Of a DNA stretch of 64,000 bases, positions 45,383 through 53,917 are shown in pieces. Numbering within the stretch: the stretch's first letter is position 1; each line of letters opens with the position of its first letter. Under the pieces are notes generated by a model. The model made no database searches. It had not been told where the DNA came from and worked only from the letters and a program-made list of their open reading frames with translations. The stretch comes from Candidatus Tidjanibacter faecipullorum (GTDB taxonomy: Bacteria; Bacteroidota; Bacteroidia; Bacteroidales; Rikenellaceae), in the NCBI GenBank assembly GCA_019116245.1, contig DXCC01000017.1:62001-126000 (forward strand). Reading direction: 5' to 3'. Made by a program: the position numbers and the translations under genes.

Positions 45383-45424
45383 GGCCGCCGTTCCGTCGCA
45401 TGACGGAGCGGCGGCCTTTTTTGT
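45383..45424 (+). terminator. Intrinsic terminator of guaA
   Basis: GGCCGCCG plus TTCCGTC (45383-45397) pair with GACGGA plus CGGCGGCC (45402-45416), followed by a T-run from 45417. Confidence 0.9.
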
Positions 45425-45451
45425 GTCCATGGCCGGCGTGGGCGGAGTGTG

Positions 45452-45482
45452 TTGCGTATCTCGCTGGGATGCGGTATCTTTG
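45452..45482 (+). promoter_or_regulatory. Promoter of the surface-lipoprotein/TonB-receptor operon
   Basis: TTG at 45452-45454, 20 bases, then TATCTTTG at 45475-45482. The ATG at 45523 is only 41 bases further on, so there is no space for a cobalamin riboswitch. Confidence 0.8.
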
Positions 45483-45522
45483 TTCGATTGCGCCGCCCGG
45501 CGTGGGCGGACAAAACGGAACC

Positions 45523-46596
45523 ATGGGAAGAAGAGGGACATACCTGCGGCGGCTGGCGGCCGTGCTGACGGTGGCTGCCGCGCTGGCGACGGGCGGGTGC
45601 ATGAAGTATGGCCCCATCCCGCAGGAGACGTTCGACTATCCGCTGGGGGACAATCCGGAGGGGGTCTTCATCCTCTGCGAGGGCAACTTCATGTACGGCA
45701 ATGCCACGATGTCCTTCTACCTGCCCTCGACCGGCGAGTTGCAGAACGAGGTCTTTGCCCGTGCCAACGGGATGAAGCTGGGCGACGTGGCCCAGTCGAT
45801 GACGCTGCATGACGGTGTGGGGTATGTCGTGGTGAACAATTCGGGGATCATTTTCGGCATCGATCCCGAAACCTTCCTGGTCCGCAAGGTGATCCGGGGA
45901 ATCGGTTCGCCGCGCTATATGCTGTTTGCGGCGGACAAGGCCTACGTAACGTCGCTCTACGAACCCCGCATTGCCGTGCTCGATCCAGCCACGACGCAGC
46001 CGGTCGGTGCGATTGACACGGGCGATCATACTTCGACCGAGCAGATGGTCGTCGTCGGCAACCGGCTCTTTGTCACCTGCTGGTCGTACGACGACACGGT
46101 GCTGGTGATCGATACCGCAACCGATACGATCGAGGCGGAGATCGAAGTGCGTCCCCAGCCCCGCCAGATGGCGCTCGACGCCCACGGCAAGCTGTGGGTG
46201 CTGACCGACGGCGGTGCGGAGGGACAGACGCGGCAGGCGCCGGCCCTCTACCGGATCGATCCGGCCACCCTGGCCGTGGAGCGGGAGTTTGTCTTCCGCA
46301 TCGGCGACAGCCCGAAGGGGCTCTGCGTGGGGGTGGACGGGGAGACCGTCTATTTCCTGAACGAGGATGTGTGGCGCATGGCGGCCGATGCCGAAGAACT
46401 GCCCGCACAACCCTATATCCGGGCCCACGAGACCATCTACTATGCGCTGGGGGTCGATCCGCACAGCGGCGACCTCTATCTCGGCGATGCGATCGACTAC
46501 CAGCAGCAGGGCGTCGTCTACCGCTTCTCGGCGGAGGGGGTGCCGCTCGATACGCTGCGCGTGGGCATTACTCCGACGGCTTTTTGTTTCAGATAA
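45523..46596 (+). CDS. DUF5074/YncE-like surface lipoprotein, BtuG-like beta-propeller
   Basis: 357 residues from the ATG at 45523. The signal peptide ends in a TGGC lipobox (Cys26), and the Met-Lys-Tyr-Gly after it is a typical start of a Bacteroidetes lipoprotein. The rest is a beta-propeller of about seven repeats (GVFILCEGNFMYGNATMSFY, RYMLFAADKAYVTSLYEPRIAVLD, MVVVGNRLFVTCWSYDDTVLVID). This is the fold and family of BtuG, the femtomolar vitamin B12-binding surface lipoprotein that caps BtuB in Bacteroides. The B12 role here is an inference from family and neighbours; the next two genes are a second lipoprotein and a TonB receptor. No cobalamin riboswitch stands in front. Confidence 0.75.
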   Translation: MGRRGTYLRRLAAVLTVAAALATGGCMKYGPIPQETFDYPLGDNPEGVFILCEGNFMYGNATMSFYLPSTGELQNEVFARANGMKLGDVAQSMTLHDGVGYVVVNNSGIIFGIDPETFLVRKVIRGIGSPRYMLFAADKAYVTSLYEPRIAVLDPATTQPVGAIDTGDHTSTEQMVVVGNRLFVTCWSYDDTVLVIDTATDTIEAEIEVRPQPRQMALDAHGKLWVLTDGGAEGQTRQAPALYRIDPATLAVEREFVFRIGDSPKGLCVGVDGETVYFLNEDVWRMAADAEELPAQPYIRAHETIYYALGVDPHSGDLYLGDAIDYQQQGVVYRFSAEGVPLDTLRVGITPTAFCFR

Positions 46597-46602
46597 CGCG
46601 AC

Positions 46603-47535
46603 ATGAAAGAGAAACTGATCCTTCTGGCAACGGCGGCCATGCTGCTGGCAGCCTGCAACAAATCCCGGGTCGTGATGCCCGAGGCCTACGGCCCGCATCC
46701 GCCCGTGGCGGAGAGTTCGCCCTACAGCAACCGGGTGATCGCCTACCGTCCGGCGCCCGGCCAGTTCATCAACAACACGCTGATGGGCTTCACGGGCGAG
46801 GAGACGACGGCCGAGGCGGCCCGTGCCTATGCCGACCGGATGCTTCATCCGACGGACGGGTCGTCGCCCCGCATGATCTCCCTGGGGGGATTCGGCGGTT
46901 ATGTGGTGGTCGGGTTCGACCACAGCATTCAGGCCACGGGGGGCTGCGAAGGGTATGACTTCTCGATTACCGGCAACCAGTTTTCGGGCAGCTCCGAGCC
47001 CGGCGTGGTGTGGGTGATGCCCGACGAGAACGGCAACGGCGAACCCGACGACGGCGTGTGGTACGAACTGCAGGGCCGCTATGCCGCCGAGTCGGTGCGC
47101 GACTATGCGGTGACCTACTACCGTCCGGCGGCGGACGGCGATCCGGTGCGCTGGAGCGACAGCGCCGGGCACGAGGGGCAGATCGAGCGGATTATCGATC
47201 ATGAACAGAACTACTTCCCGCTGTGGGAGGAGGCGAGCTATACGCTGACGGGCACCTGCCTGCCCGACCGCAGCGGTACGGGCGACAACGGCCGCTTCTC
47301 GACGGGCGACTACGGCTGGGGCTATGCCGACAACTGGGGCGAGGACATGCTCGAGCAACCCAAGGCGAAGAACTTCTTTCGCATAGCCGATGCGGTGGAC
47401 AGCGAGGGCAATCCCGTTGCGTTGCGCTATATCGATTTCATCAAGGTGCAGACCGGCGTCAACATCCAGGGCCGTTCGGGCGTGGGTGAACTTTCGACGG
47501 AGGTGTCGCGTTTCCGCGACGAGAATCTGGAGTAG
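46603..47535 (+). CDS. Surface lipoprotein of the BtuG/BtuB-like operon
   Basis: 310 residues. The signal peptide ends in a LLAAC lipobox (Cys18). The mature protein contains SPRMISLGGFGGYVVVGFDHSI, a calcium-binding-like PDENGNGEPDDGVWYELQG (DxNxNGxxDD pattern), a TGDYGWGYADNWGED segment and FIKVQTGVNIQGRSGVGELSTEV. Such cell-surface proteins occur beside BtuG/BtuB-like genes in Bacteroidetes. It starts 7 bases after the propeller gene and ends 9 bases before the TonB receptor, so all three form one operon. Its ligand is unknown; binding of a corrinoid or of the receptor are both possible. Confidence 0.7.
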   Translation: MKEKLILLATAAMLLAACNKSRVVMPEAYGPHPPVAESSPYSNRVIAYRPAPGQFINNTLMGFTGEETTAEAARAYADRMLHPTDGSSPRMISLGGFGGYVVVGFDHSIQATGGCEGYDFSITGNQFSGSSEPGVVWVMPDENGNGEPDDGVWYELQGRYAAESVRDYAVTYYRPAADGDPVRWSDSAGHEGQIERIIDHEQNYFPLWEEASYTLTGTCLPDRSGTGDNGRFSTGDYGWGYADNWGEDMLEQPKAKNFFRIADAVDSEGNPVALRYIDFIKVQTGVNIQGRSGVGELSTEVSRFRDENLE

Positions 47536-47544
47536 CGGAGAACG

Positions 47545-49644
47545 ATGAAGGGGCGGCGGATATTCGGCGTGTTGTGGGGGCTCTGGTGCGCTGGTACGGC
47601 CCTCTTCGCCGCTGCCCAGGAGCCGCCGGCCGACGAGGCGCAGCAGGCGGCCGACCGCAGCGGCACGATCGAGACCGTCACGGTGGTGGGGGCGCGGCCG
47701 ATGGCCGACATCGGCATCCAGAAGACCGTGTTCGACGAGGAGCTGCTGCGCGAGGATGTCACCTTTTCGCTGGCCGACATGCTGGCCCACAACAGTCCCG
47801 TCTACATCAAGTCGCACGGGCGCGGCACGGCAGCCACCGTCTCGCTGCGCGGCACGGGCGCATCGCACACGCAGGTGATGTGGAACGGCATGAGCATGAA
47901 CTCGCCGCTCTTCGGCATGATGGATCTCTCCTACATTCCCTCCTATTTCATCGACGGGGCGACGCTCTATCGCGGGGCCAGTTCGGTGGGGGTTACGGGC
48001 GGCGGTCTGGGCGGCGCGCTCTCCCTCGACACGCGGGCAAAGGCCGGCGACGGTTTCGGCATGCAGTACACCCAGGGCGTGGCGTCGTTCCGTACGTTCG
48101 ACGAATACCTCAATCTCTCCTACGGCACCCGGCGGCTCAAGAGCGAAACCAGCGTGCTGCTCACCACCTCGGAGAACGATTTCACCTACCGCAACTATGC
48201 CAAGAAGGATTTCGTGCTCGACGAGGCGGGCAACGTGATCGGCTGGAGCTACCCCACGGAGCGGAACCGCAACTGCCGCTACCGCGATTTCCATGTGCTG
48301 CAGGAGTTGTATTACGATGCCGGACGGGCGGGTGACTTTGCCCTCTCGGCCTGGTACATGGACTCCTCGCGCGGGCTGCCGCTGCTCAATACGGACTACA
48401 CGGAGAGCAGCGAGGCGCGCTCGACACAGACCGAGCGCACCTTCCGGGGCGTGCTGCGCTGGGAGGATTACCTCCCCGTGGGAAGGATGTCGGCCCGGGC
48501 GGGATACCACTACAGCGACATCCGTTATCAGGAGCGCTCCGACCGCAGCTACGGCACCACGCAGGAGACCCAGATCCGCGAGGACTGGCACAGCTACATC
48601 AACACCCTTTTCGGCAACGCCAAGTGGGAGAATGCCTTCTCCCCGAAATTCTATCTGTCGGCCGACGTGACCGTCCTGCAGCATTTCGTCTATACGGCCG
48701 ACCAGCTGCCCGTACGCAACACCGCCAAGCCGCAGGCCTACGACGATGCGCGCACTGAGCTGTCGGCGCTGGTGGCGCTGCGCTACCGCCCCGTCCGTTC
48801 GGTGGGGCTGTCGCTCGACCTGCGCCAGGAGGTGATCGGCAACGAGGGAGCCCCCTTCATTCCCGCCCTGCTGGCCGACTGGACTTCCCGGGACGGACGG
48901 TGGCTGATCAAGGCTTCCGTGACCCGCAACTACCGCTATCCGACCCTGAACGACCGGCAGTTCGCCGAAGGGGAGCTGCTGCCCGAGGACGGCCTGTCGT
49001 ATGACTTCGGCGCGGAGCTCCACGGCGAGGCGGGGCGTTTCTCCTATGCGGCCACGCTCACCTTCTACGACAGCTATGTGCACAACTGGATCTTCTGGTA
49101 TCCCGACAAGGGGGCCACGCAATGGCTGCCGACCAACATCCGGATGGTACATGCCTTCGGTGCGGAGGCCACTTTCGGACTGGCCTATGGCTGGGGGGAC
49201 GGCTGGAGGCTGTCGGCCGACGGCGTCTTTGCCTGGACGCGGTCGCTCAACATGCGCGACCCGATCAGTGCGGGCGACAATGCCGTGGGCAAACAGCTGC
49301 CCTACATTCCCGTCTGGTCCGGTGCGATGACCTTCGGGCTGACGTGGCGCACCTGGACGCTCTCCTACAAGTGGGATTATTACAGTGAACGCTATACGAC
49401 GACGGACAACTCCGCCCTCATTTCGGGGCGGATCGTGCCCTACATCATGAACGGCGTGTCGTTGGGCAAGCGGTTTGCGCTGCGCTGGGCGGACATCGGG
49501 CTCAGTTTCCGGATCGACAATCTCTTCGACGAGGCCTACGAAACCGAATTGTCGCGGCCGATGCCGGGGCGGAACTACGGTTTCTCGATTGAGATTCGGC
49601 CGCGTTTCGGTCGGAAGGGGAGCGGCGACGGAGCCGCGGAATGA
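47545..49644 (+). CDS. TonB-dependent receptor, BtuB-like
   Basis: 699 residues. A signal peptide (MKGRRIFGVLWGLWCAGTALFAAAQ) is followed by a TonB-box-like ETVTVVGARP, the plug domain (about 55-165: LADMLAHNSPVYIKSHGRGTAATVSLRGTGASHTQVMWNGMSMNSPLFG) and a 22-strand beta-barrel. The plug with SSVGVTGGGLGGALSLDTR is typical of the BtuB-like receptors. The length agrees with BtuB of Bacteroides. Transport of vitamin B12 or another corrinoid is the best guess from the neighbouring BtuG-like gene; an alternative is a metal chelate. It ends the three-gene operon; a separate small transcript begins just after. Confidence 0.8.
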   Translation: MKGRRIFGVLWGLWCAGTALFAAAQEPPADEAQQAADRSGTIETVTVVGARPMADIGIQKTVFDEELLREDVTFSLADMLAHNSPVYIKSHGRGTAATVSLRGTGASHTQVMWNGMSMNSPLFGMMDLSYIPSYFIDGATLYRGASSVGVTGGGLGGALSLDTRAKAGDGFGMQYTQGVASFRTFDEYLNLSYGTRRLKSETSVLLTTSENDFTYRNYAKKDFVLDEAGNVIGWSYPTERNRNCRYRDFHVLQELYYDAGRAGDFALSAWYMDSSRGLPLLNTDYTESSEARSTQTERTFRGVLRWEDYLPVGRMSARAGYHYSDIRYQERSDRSYGTTQETQIREDWHSYINTLFGNAKWENAFSPKFYLSADVTVLQHFVYTADQLPVRNTAKPQAYDDARTELSALVALRYRPVRSVGLSLDLRQEVIGNEGAPFIPALLADWTSRDGRWLIKASVTRNYRYPTLNDRQFAEGELLPEDGLSYDFGAELHGEAGRFSYAATLTFYDSYVHNWIFWYPDKGATQWLPTNIRMVHAFGAEATFGLAYGWGDGWRLSADGVFAWTRSLNMRDPISAGDNAVGKQLPYIPVWSGAMTFGLTWRTWTLSYKWDYYSERYTTTDNSALISGRIVPYIMNGVSLGKRFALRWADIGLSFRIDNLFDEAYETELSRPMPGRNYGFSIEIRPRFGRKGSGDGAAE

Positions 49645-49653
49645 TGCTTTTCG

Positions 49654-49661
49654 TATCTTTG
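49654..49661 (+). promoter_or_regulatory. -7 element of a short leader transcript
   Basis: TATCTTTG, ten bases after the TonB-receptor stop. Transcription from here would cover the leader at 49668-49876. Confidence 0.5.
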
Positions 49662-49749
49662 CGGGGAAGGGAGACGAAAAAATAAGATGCCACAGTCTCA
49701 CGACTATGGCATCCCCCCAACTTAAAATACTGATTATGAAAGAATCACT

Positions 49750-49836
49750 ATGAAACGTCTCTTGCTGCGCCCCGCCTGTTCGGCTGGTTGTGGCTGTGCA
49801 CGAGGCGTTTCGGTATTGTGTGCAGAACAAAAGTAA
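49750..49836 (+). CDS. 28-residue Cys-rich candidate leader peptide
   Basis: MKRLLLRPACSAGCGC and so on to GVSVLCAEQK, 28 residues with four Cys and three Arg. It starts with ATG inside the stop of a five-codon ORF (ATGA overlap) and ends 11 bases before a terminator stem. Too short to be sure that it is translated. It could be a leader peptide whose translation sets the terminator at 49848-49876, or nothing. Confidence 0.3.
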   Translation: MKRLLLRPACSAGCGCARGVSVLCAEQK

Positions 49837-49847
49837 CAAAAAAAATC

Positions 49848-49876
49848 AAATGCATGCCATTTTCGGTGCATTTTTT
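49848..49876 (+). terminator. Terminator-like hairpin after the leader ORF
   Basis: AAATGCA (49848-49854) pairs with TGCATTT (49867-49873), and the right arm runs into TTTTTT. It is followed 62 bases later by the ureohydrolase ATG. ATACTC/GAGTAT (49897-49912) is a further small hairpin. Confidence 0.6.
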
Positions 49877-49937
49877 AGCGAAAAACGCGATATTTGATAC
49901 TCATCCGAGTATGTAAACCAGAACAAACGATACAGAT

Positions 49938-50981
49938 ATGGACGATCGGTTACAATTTGATCCCGACGGCGTGGGGGTTGACAACGGTAATTATTTCGGT
50001 TTCCCGTTCGAGGAGGAGGATGCACGGCTCGTGCTGCTGTCCGTGCCGTGGGACGTAACGGCCTCCTACGGCGGCGGTGCGGCGTTCGGTCCGGACGCCA
50101 TCATCGAAGCCTCCACGCAGCTCGATTTTTACGATCCGTTCGCACCCGGTGCCTGGCGCCGGGGAATCGCCACCGCGGCGATCGACTACTCCGTGCAGGA
50201 TCGCAGTTCCCGGCTGCGCCCCGATGCCCGCAAGGTGATAGAGCGGCTGGAGGAGGGCGGCAACCTGCTGGAGGACTACCTGATGCCGCGTCGGCTGGAG
50301 CGTGTCAATACGGCCTCCGAGGAACTTAACCGCGAAGTGTACGAGGCCAGCCGCCAGCGGCTCGACGCCGGACGGCTCGTCGGACTGGTCGGCGGCGATC
50401 ACAGTACGCCGCTGGGACTGATCCGTGCCGTGGCGGAGCGCGAGCCGGGGGTGGGCATTCTCCATCTGGACGCCCACTGCGATTTGCGCGAGGCCTACGA
50501 GGGCTTTACCTATTCCCATGCGTCGATCATGTACAACGTGTTGCAGGAGGCGCCCGGCGTGGCACGCATCGTGCAGGTGGGCCAGCGCGACTATTCGGCC
50601 CGCGAGCGGGAGCTGGCACTCACTTCGCCGCGCGTGGAGCTCTTCGACGACCACTTGCTGTGCGGACGCCGTTTCGGCGGCGAAAGCTGGACCGCAATCT
50701 GTGACGCCATCGTCGAACGGCTGCCCGAGAAGGTCTATGTCAGCTTCGATATCGACGTCCTCTCGGTGGAGTACTGCTCTTCGACGGGAACGCCGGTGGC
50801 GGGGGGCCTTTCCTTCAATGAGGCGGTGTGGCTGGTGGACCGCGTGGCGGCCAGCGGCCGTCGGATTGTCGGCTTTGACCTGTGCGAGGTGGCGCCCGGC
50901 AAGGAGAGTACGATCGACGCCAGCGTAGGGGCGCGCGTGCTGTTCAAACTGTGCGGCGCCATATTGAAAACGAATGAATAA
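49938..50981 (+). CDS. Arginase/agmatinase-family ureohydrolase
   Basis: 347 residues. The manganese-binding motifs are complete: His155 in VGGDHST, DAHCD with Asp178, His180 and Asp182, and DID with Asp271 and Asp273 (SFDIDVLSVEY). The family hydrolyses a guanidino or formimino group, giving urea or formamide. The best choices are agmatinase (putrescine synthesis) and formimidoylglutamase (histidine breakdown); sequence alone does not decide. The N-terminal 30 residues (DDRLQFDPDGVGVDNGNYFGFPFEEEDARLVLLSVPWD) are typical of the Bacteroidetes agmatinase-like group. A leader-like transcript lies upstream, and nhaA follows 33 bases later. Confidence 0.85.
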   Translation: MDDRLQFDPDGVGVDNGNYFGFPFEEEDARLVLLSVPWDVTASYGGGAAFGPDAIIEASTQLDFYDPFAPGAWRRGIATAAIDYSVQDRSSRLRPDARKVIERLEEGGNLLEDYLMPRRLERVNTASEELNREVYEASRQRLDAGRLVGLVGGDHSTPLGLIRAVAEREPGVGILHLDAHCDLREAYEGFTYSHASIMYNVLQEAPGVARIVQVGQRDYSARERELALTSPRVELFDDHLLCGRRFGGESWTAICDAIVERLPEKVYVSFDIDVLSVEYCSSTGTPVAGGLSFNEAVWLVDRVAASGRRIVGFDLCEVAPGKESTIDASVGARVLFKLCGAILKTNE

Positions 50982-51014
50982 GCGCGGAGCGATCCGCAAA
51001 ACGGAATATTTGCC

Positions 51015-52394
51015 ATGAGCTGGACTATCGGATACGGTTTCAAGCGCCGTTCGTATATCCTTTATCACAATTCGCGCCACTTCTTCGGCACGCAGTGGGC
51101 GGGCGGCGTCGTGCTGCTCTTCTTTGTCGTCGTGGCGATGCTGCTGGCCAACCTGCCCTTTACGGCCGAATTTTACCACGACCTGCTGGAGGCGCCGGTC
51201 GGCGTGAAGGTGGGAAGGTTCGACCTGCACTTCAATGTCGAGAAGTTCGTGAACGACGGGCTGATGATGATCTTCTTCTTTTCGGTCGGCCTGGAGATCA
51301 AGCGCGAGATCGTGTCGGGGCACCTGTCGACCGTGCAGAAGGCCATTCTGCCCGTGGCCGGCGCGCTGGGCGGCATGATCATGCCGGCGATCATCTACAC
51401 GCTCTTCAACCACGGTACGCCCTATGCCCACGGTTGGGGCATTCCGATGGCAACGGACATCGCCTTCGCCATTGCCATCATGTCTATCGTAGGCAAGAAG
51501 GTGCCCGTGGGTATGAAGGTCTTCCTCACGGCGCTGGCCGTGGCGGACGACCTGGGTTCGATCCTGGTGATCGCCATCTTCTACGGCACGACGATCCATT
51601 TCGACCTGCTGGCCCTGGCGGCTCTTGTCCTGGTGGTGGCCTGGCTGCTGAACAAGCTGAAGGTGAGCGGTCTGCTGGTGTATGTCTGCATCGGGGTCGT
51701 GTTGTGGCTGCTCTTCTACCATTCGGGTATCCACGCCACCATTGCCGGCGTGCTGCTGGCCATGTTCGTCCCTTCGAAGCCCAAGTACAACAAGAAATAT
51801 TTTCTCAACAAGGTGCGCTTCCTGATGGACGACTTCGTCCGGAAGGATCGGGAGGTGGCCGTGACCGAGAATGAGGAGCAGATGGCCGACCTGTACCGGA
51901 TCCGGCATATCGCGCTCGATTCGGCCAGCCTGTCGCAGCGCTTCGAGCACATGCTCTCGCCGTGGGTGAACTTCTTCATCATGCCGCTCTTTGCGCTGGT
52001 GAATGCGGGTGTGCCGGTCGAGTCGCTCGAGGATCTGAATGTCCTCGCCTCGACACAGGGGCTGGGCATCGTCTTCGGCCTGTGGATCGGCAAGCCGCTG
52101 GGCATTATTCTGATGAGCTGGCTTTTCGTCAAGACCCGGCTGGCCGAGATGCCCGAGGGCGTCCATTGGGGCATGTTTGCCGCGGTGGCCTGCCTGGGCG
52201 GTATCGGATTCACGATGTCGATCTTCATGGATACGCTTGCCTTTGCCGCACAGCCCCATTTCATTGCCGAGGGCAAGATTGCGGTGCTGATCGGTTCGGT
52301 GATTGCGGCCGTGACGGGACTGATTGCCGTCCATTTTGCCCACAAGGCAGCCGTGCGGCGGGGAACCGGGGCGGCAACCGATGCGGCGATGTAA
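51015..52394 (+). CDS. nhaA: Na+/H+ antiporter NhaA
   Basis: 459 residues with about 12 membrane helices. It matches NhaA: MMIFFFSVGLEIKREIVSGHL, GWGIPMATDIAFAIAIMSIVGKKVP with the Asp that binds sodium, ALAVADDLGSILVIAIFYG (the two Asp of the active site in ADD), HATIAGVLLAMFVPSKP and GGIGFTMSIFMDTLAF. It expels sodium in exchange for protons at alkaline pH. A soluble loop near residues 270-320 is longer than in E. coli. It follows the ureohydrolase by 33 bases and may share its transcript. It would complement the ion-pumping complex I encoded upstream. Confidence 0.96.
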   Translation: MSWTIGYGFKRRSYILYHNSRHFFGTQWAGGVVLLFFVVVAMLLANLPFTAEFYHDLLEAPVGVKVGRFDLHFNVEKFVNDGLMMIFFFSVGLEIKREIVSGHLSTVQKAILPVAGALGGMIMPAIIYTLFNHGTPYAHGWGIPMATDIAFAIAIMSIVGKKVPVGMKVFLTALAVADDLGSILVIAIFYGTTIHFDLLALAALVLVVAWLLNKLKVSGLLVYVCIGVVLWLLFYHSGIHATIAGVLLAMFVPSKPKYNKKYFLNKVRFLMDDFVRKDREVAVTENEEQMADLYRIRHIALDSASLSQRFEHMLSPWVNFFIMPLFALVNAGVPVESLEDLNVLASTQGLGIVFGLWIGKPLGIILMSWLFVKTRLAEMPEGVHWGMFAAVACLGGIGFTMSIFMDTLAFAAQPHFIAEGKIAVLIGSVIAAVTGLIAVHFAHKAAVRRGTGAATDAAM

Positions 52395-52510
52395 AAATAG
52401 CGGCCTGCGGAGCGATTTTTTACGGATTTTTATATATTTGCACGTTACGCCGCCGCCTGCGGGCGACGGGGAAAACGGAACAAACAACTCAAAAACATAA
52501 TTGAACGAAA

Positions 52511-53278
52511 ATGAAAAAGTTACTGATTGTCCTTTCGGCTTTCGCGCTGGGCATGACGGCTTGTACGTCGCAGCCCGCAACCGATTCGCAGAACGGTGAA
52601 ACCGCTCCGCGCAAGACCGGCATGAAACTCAAAAACGTTTCCGACTCCATTTCGTACGCCATCGGTTCGGATTACGGCCGTTATCTGAAGAAAGCGATCG
52701 AGACGGTAGGCTCCGACATCAATCCCGACGTGGTAATGAAAGCCATCAAGGAGGCCATGGCCGACAAGAGCACGCTGACTCCCGAGGAGGCATTCGGTTA
52801 CATGCAGCGCTACTTCATGGAGATCGTTCCGGCCCGCAACCTGGAGAAGGGTGCCAAACTGCTGGAGGAGGTTGCCAAACAGCCGAACGTGCAGAAAACC
52901 GAGAGCGGTCTGCTCTATGAAATCATTACTCCCGGTAGCGACAAACGCGTGATGTCCGACCGTGACGAGGTGAAGGTAAAATACCGCGGTACGCTGCCGC
53001 TGCGCGGTGACAAGGAGTTTGACGGCAACTACGACAAGCCCGATACCGCACGCTTCGCCGTCAACCGTGTCATCAAAGGTTGGACCGAAGGTCTGAAACT
53101 GGTCGGCGAGGGTGGCAAGATCCGTCTGTGGATTCCCTCCGAGCTGGGTTACGGCCGTCGCGGCCAGGGTGGCATGATCCAGGCCAACGAGCCCCTCGAG
53201 TTCGAGATCGATCTGATCGAGGTGATCCCCGCCGTTCCGGCCGAGGAGACCGAAGCTGCGGCTCCGGCAACGAAATAG
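52511..53278 (+). CDS. FKBP-type peptidyl-prolyl isomerase lipoprotein
   Basis: 255 residues. The signal peptide [18 protein letters not shown] has a lipobox, so the protein is anchored by Cys18. An N-terminal dimerisation part ([21 protein letters not shown], as in FkpA and Mip) comes first. The FKBP domain covers about residues 130-240: [47 protein letters not shown] and [10 protein letters not shown]. It speeds proline isomerisation and helps fold periplasmic or surface proteins. The tail after the domain is Ala/Glu-rich. A terminator follows. Confidence 0.93.
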   Translation: MKKLLIVLSAFALGMTACTSQPATDSQNGETAPRKTGMKLKNVSDSISYAIGSDYGRYLKKAIETVGSDINPDVVMKAIKEAMADKSTLTPEEAFGYMQRYFMEIVPARNLEKGAKLLEEVAKQPNVQKTESGLLYEIITPGSDKRVMSDRDEVKVKYRGTLPLRGDKEFDGNYDKPDTARFAVNRVIKGWTEGLKLVGEGGKIRLWIPSELGYGRRGQGGMIQANEPLEFEIDLIEVIPAVPAEETEAAAPATK

Positions 53279-53305
53279 TTCCGCAACATCATACGGATCC
53301 CGGAG

Positions 53306-53335
53306 ATGCGGCAGCCCGACCGGCTGCCGCATTTT
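53306..53335 (+). terminator. Intrinsic terminator of the FKBP gene
   Basis: GCGGCAGCC (53308-53316) pairs with GGCTGCCGC (53322-53330), extended by AT/AT, followed by TTTT. Confidence 0.85.
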
Positions 53336-53369
53336 CATGCCGGGACGTGAACCCCAAATATTCTGCAAC

Positions 53370-53807
53370 ATGACCTACGCGATTATCAGCACGGAAAAGG
53401 GCGACATGAAGGCCGAACTCTACACGAACGAGACGCCCGGTACGACGGCCAACTTCATCAAACTGGCCGAGAGCGGCTTCTACGACGGACTGACCTTCCA
53501 CCGGGTGATCCCCGACTTTGTTGTTCAGGGCGGCTGTCCCTTCGGCGACGGTACGGGCGGCCCGGGATACACGATCAAGTGCGAGACGGATGCGCCGCGT
53601 CAGTACCATGACCGGGGTGTGCTGTCGATGGCTCACCGGGGTCGCAACACGGGCGGTTCCCAGTTCTTCATCTGCCTCAACCGGCAGAATACCCAGCACC
53701 TGGACGGCGTGCACACCTGCTTCGGCAAGGTGGTCGAGGGGCTCGACGTGCTGGACGACATCCGTCAGGGCGACCGGATGCTGTCGATCCGGATCGTTGA
53801 GGAGTAG
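53370..53807 (+). CDS. ppiB: Cyclophilin-type peptidyl-prolyl isomerase
   Basis: 145 residues from the ATG at 53370 ([33 protein letters not shown]). The cyclophilin active site is present: [13 protein letters not shown] with the catalytic Arg, [32 protein letters not shown] and [22 protein letters not shown] with the His. No signal peptide, so it is cytoplasmic. In Bacteroidetes it corresponds to the short PpiB type. It is bounded by terminators on both sides and is therefore transcribed alone. Confidence 0.95.
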   Translation: MTYAIISTEKGDMKAELYTNETPGTTANFIKLAESGFYDGLTFHRVIPDFVVQGGCPFGDGTGGPGYTIKCETDAPRQYHDRGVLSMAHRGRNTGGSQFFICLNRQNTQHLDGVHTCFGKVVEGLDVLDDIRQGDRMLSIRIVEE

Positions 53808-53834
53808 CTGCCCGGTGCAGCGCTGCGCAAACGG

Positions 53835-53864
53835 AAATCGCCCGCCGTATGGCGGGCGATTTTT
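53835..53864 (+). terminator. Intrinsic terminator of ppiB
   Basis: AAATCGCCCGCC (53835-53846) pairs with GGCGGGCGATTT (53851-53862) around GTAT, with further T. Confidence 0.9.
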
Positions 53865-53917
53865 GTGGGTGTGTGCGCGGTTTTTCGTATCTTTCGACAC
53901 TCAAAAACGTATTTGCT

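Larger units (their letters stand above)
49668..49876 (+). ncRNA. Short leader-like transcript (possible attenuator) upstream of the ureohydrolase
   Basis: After the -7 box at 49654-49661 comes a hairpin GATGCCA/TGGCATC (49686-49713) with an inner AGTC/GACT stem. Then come a five-codon ORF MKESL (49736-49753) whose stop overlaps the ATG of a 28-codon ORF (49750-49836), and a terminator at 49848-49876. The order promoter, hairpin, short ORF, terminator, then structural gene is that of an attenuator, but it could equally be an independent small RNA. No known RNA family is recognised. Confidence 0.4.

Noticed and set aside
45360..45522. Cobalamin riboswitch upstream of the BtuG-like operon
   Set aside because: The space between promoter and start is only about 40 bases, and no B12-box-like sequence is visible; the sequence before it is the guaA terminator.
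45310..49839. A 1509-codon open frame on the minus strand across guaA, the BtuG-like genes and the TonB receptor
   Set aside because: It is the antisense shadow of GC-rich genes with clear protein similarity on the plus strand; its product is His/Arg/Gly-rich filler. The same applies to the long minus frames at 8257-10305, 4173-5912, 31293-33998 and 49950-52580.
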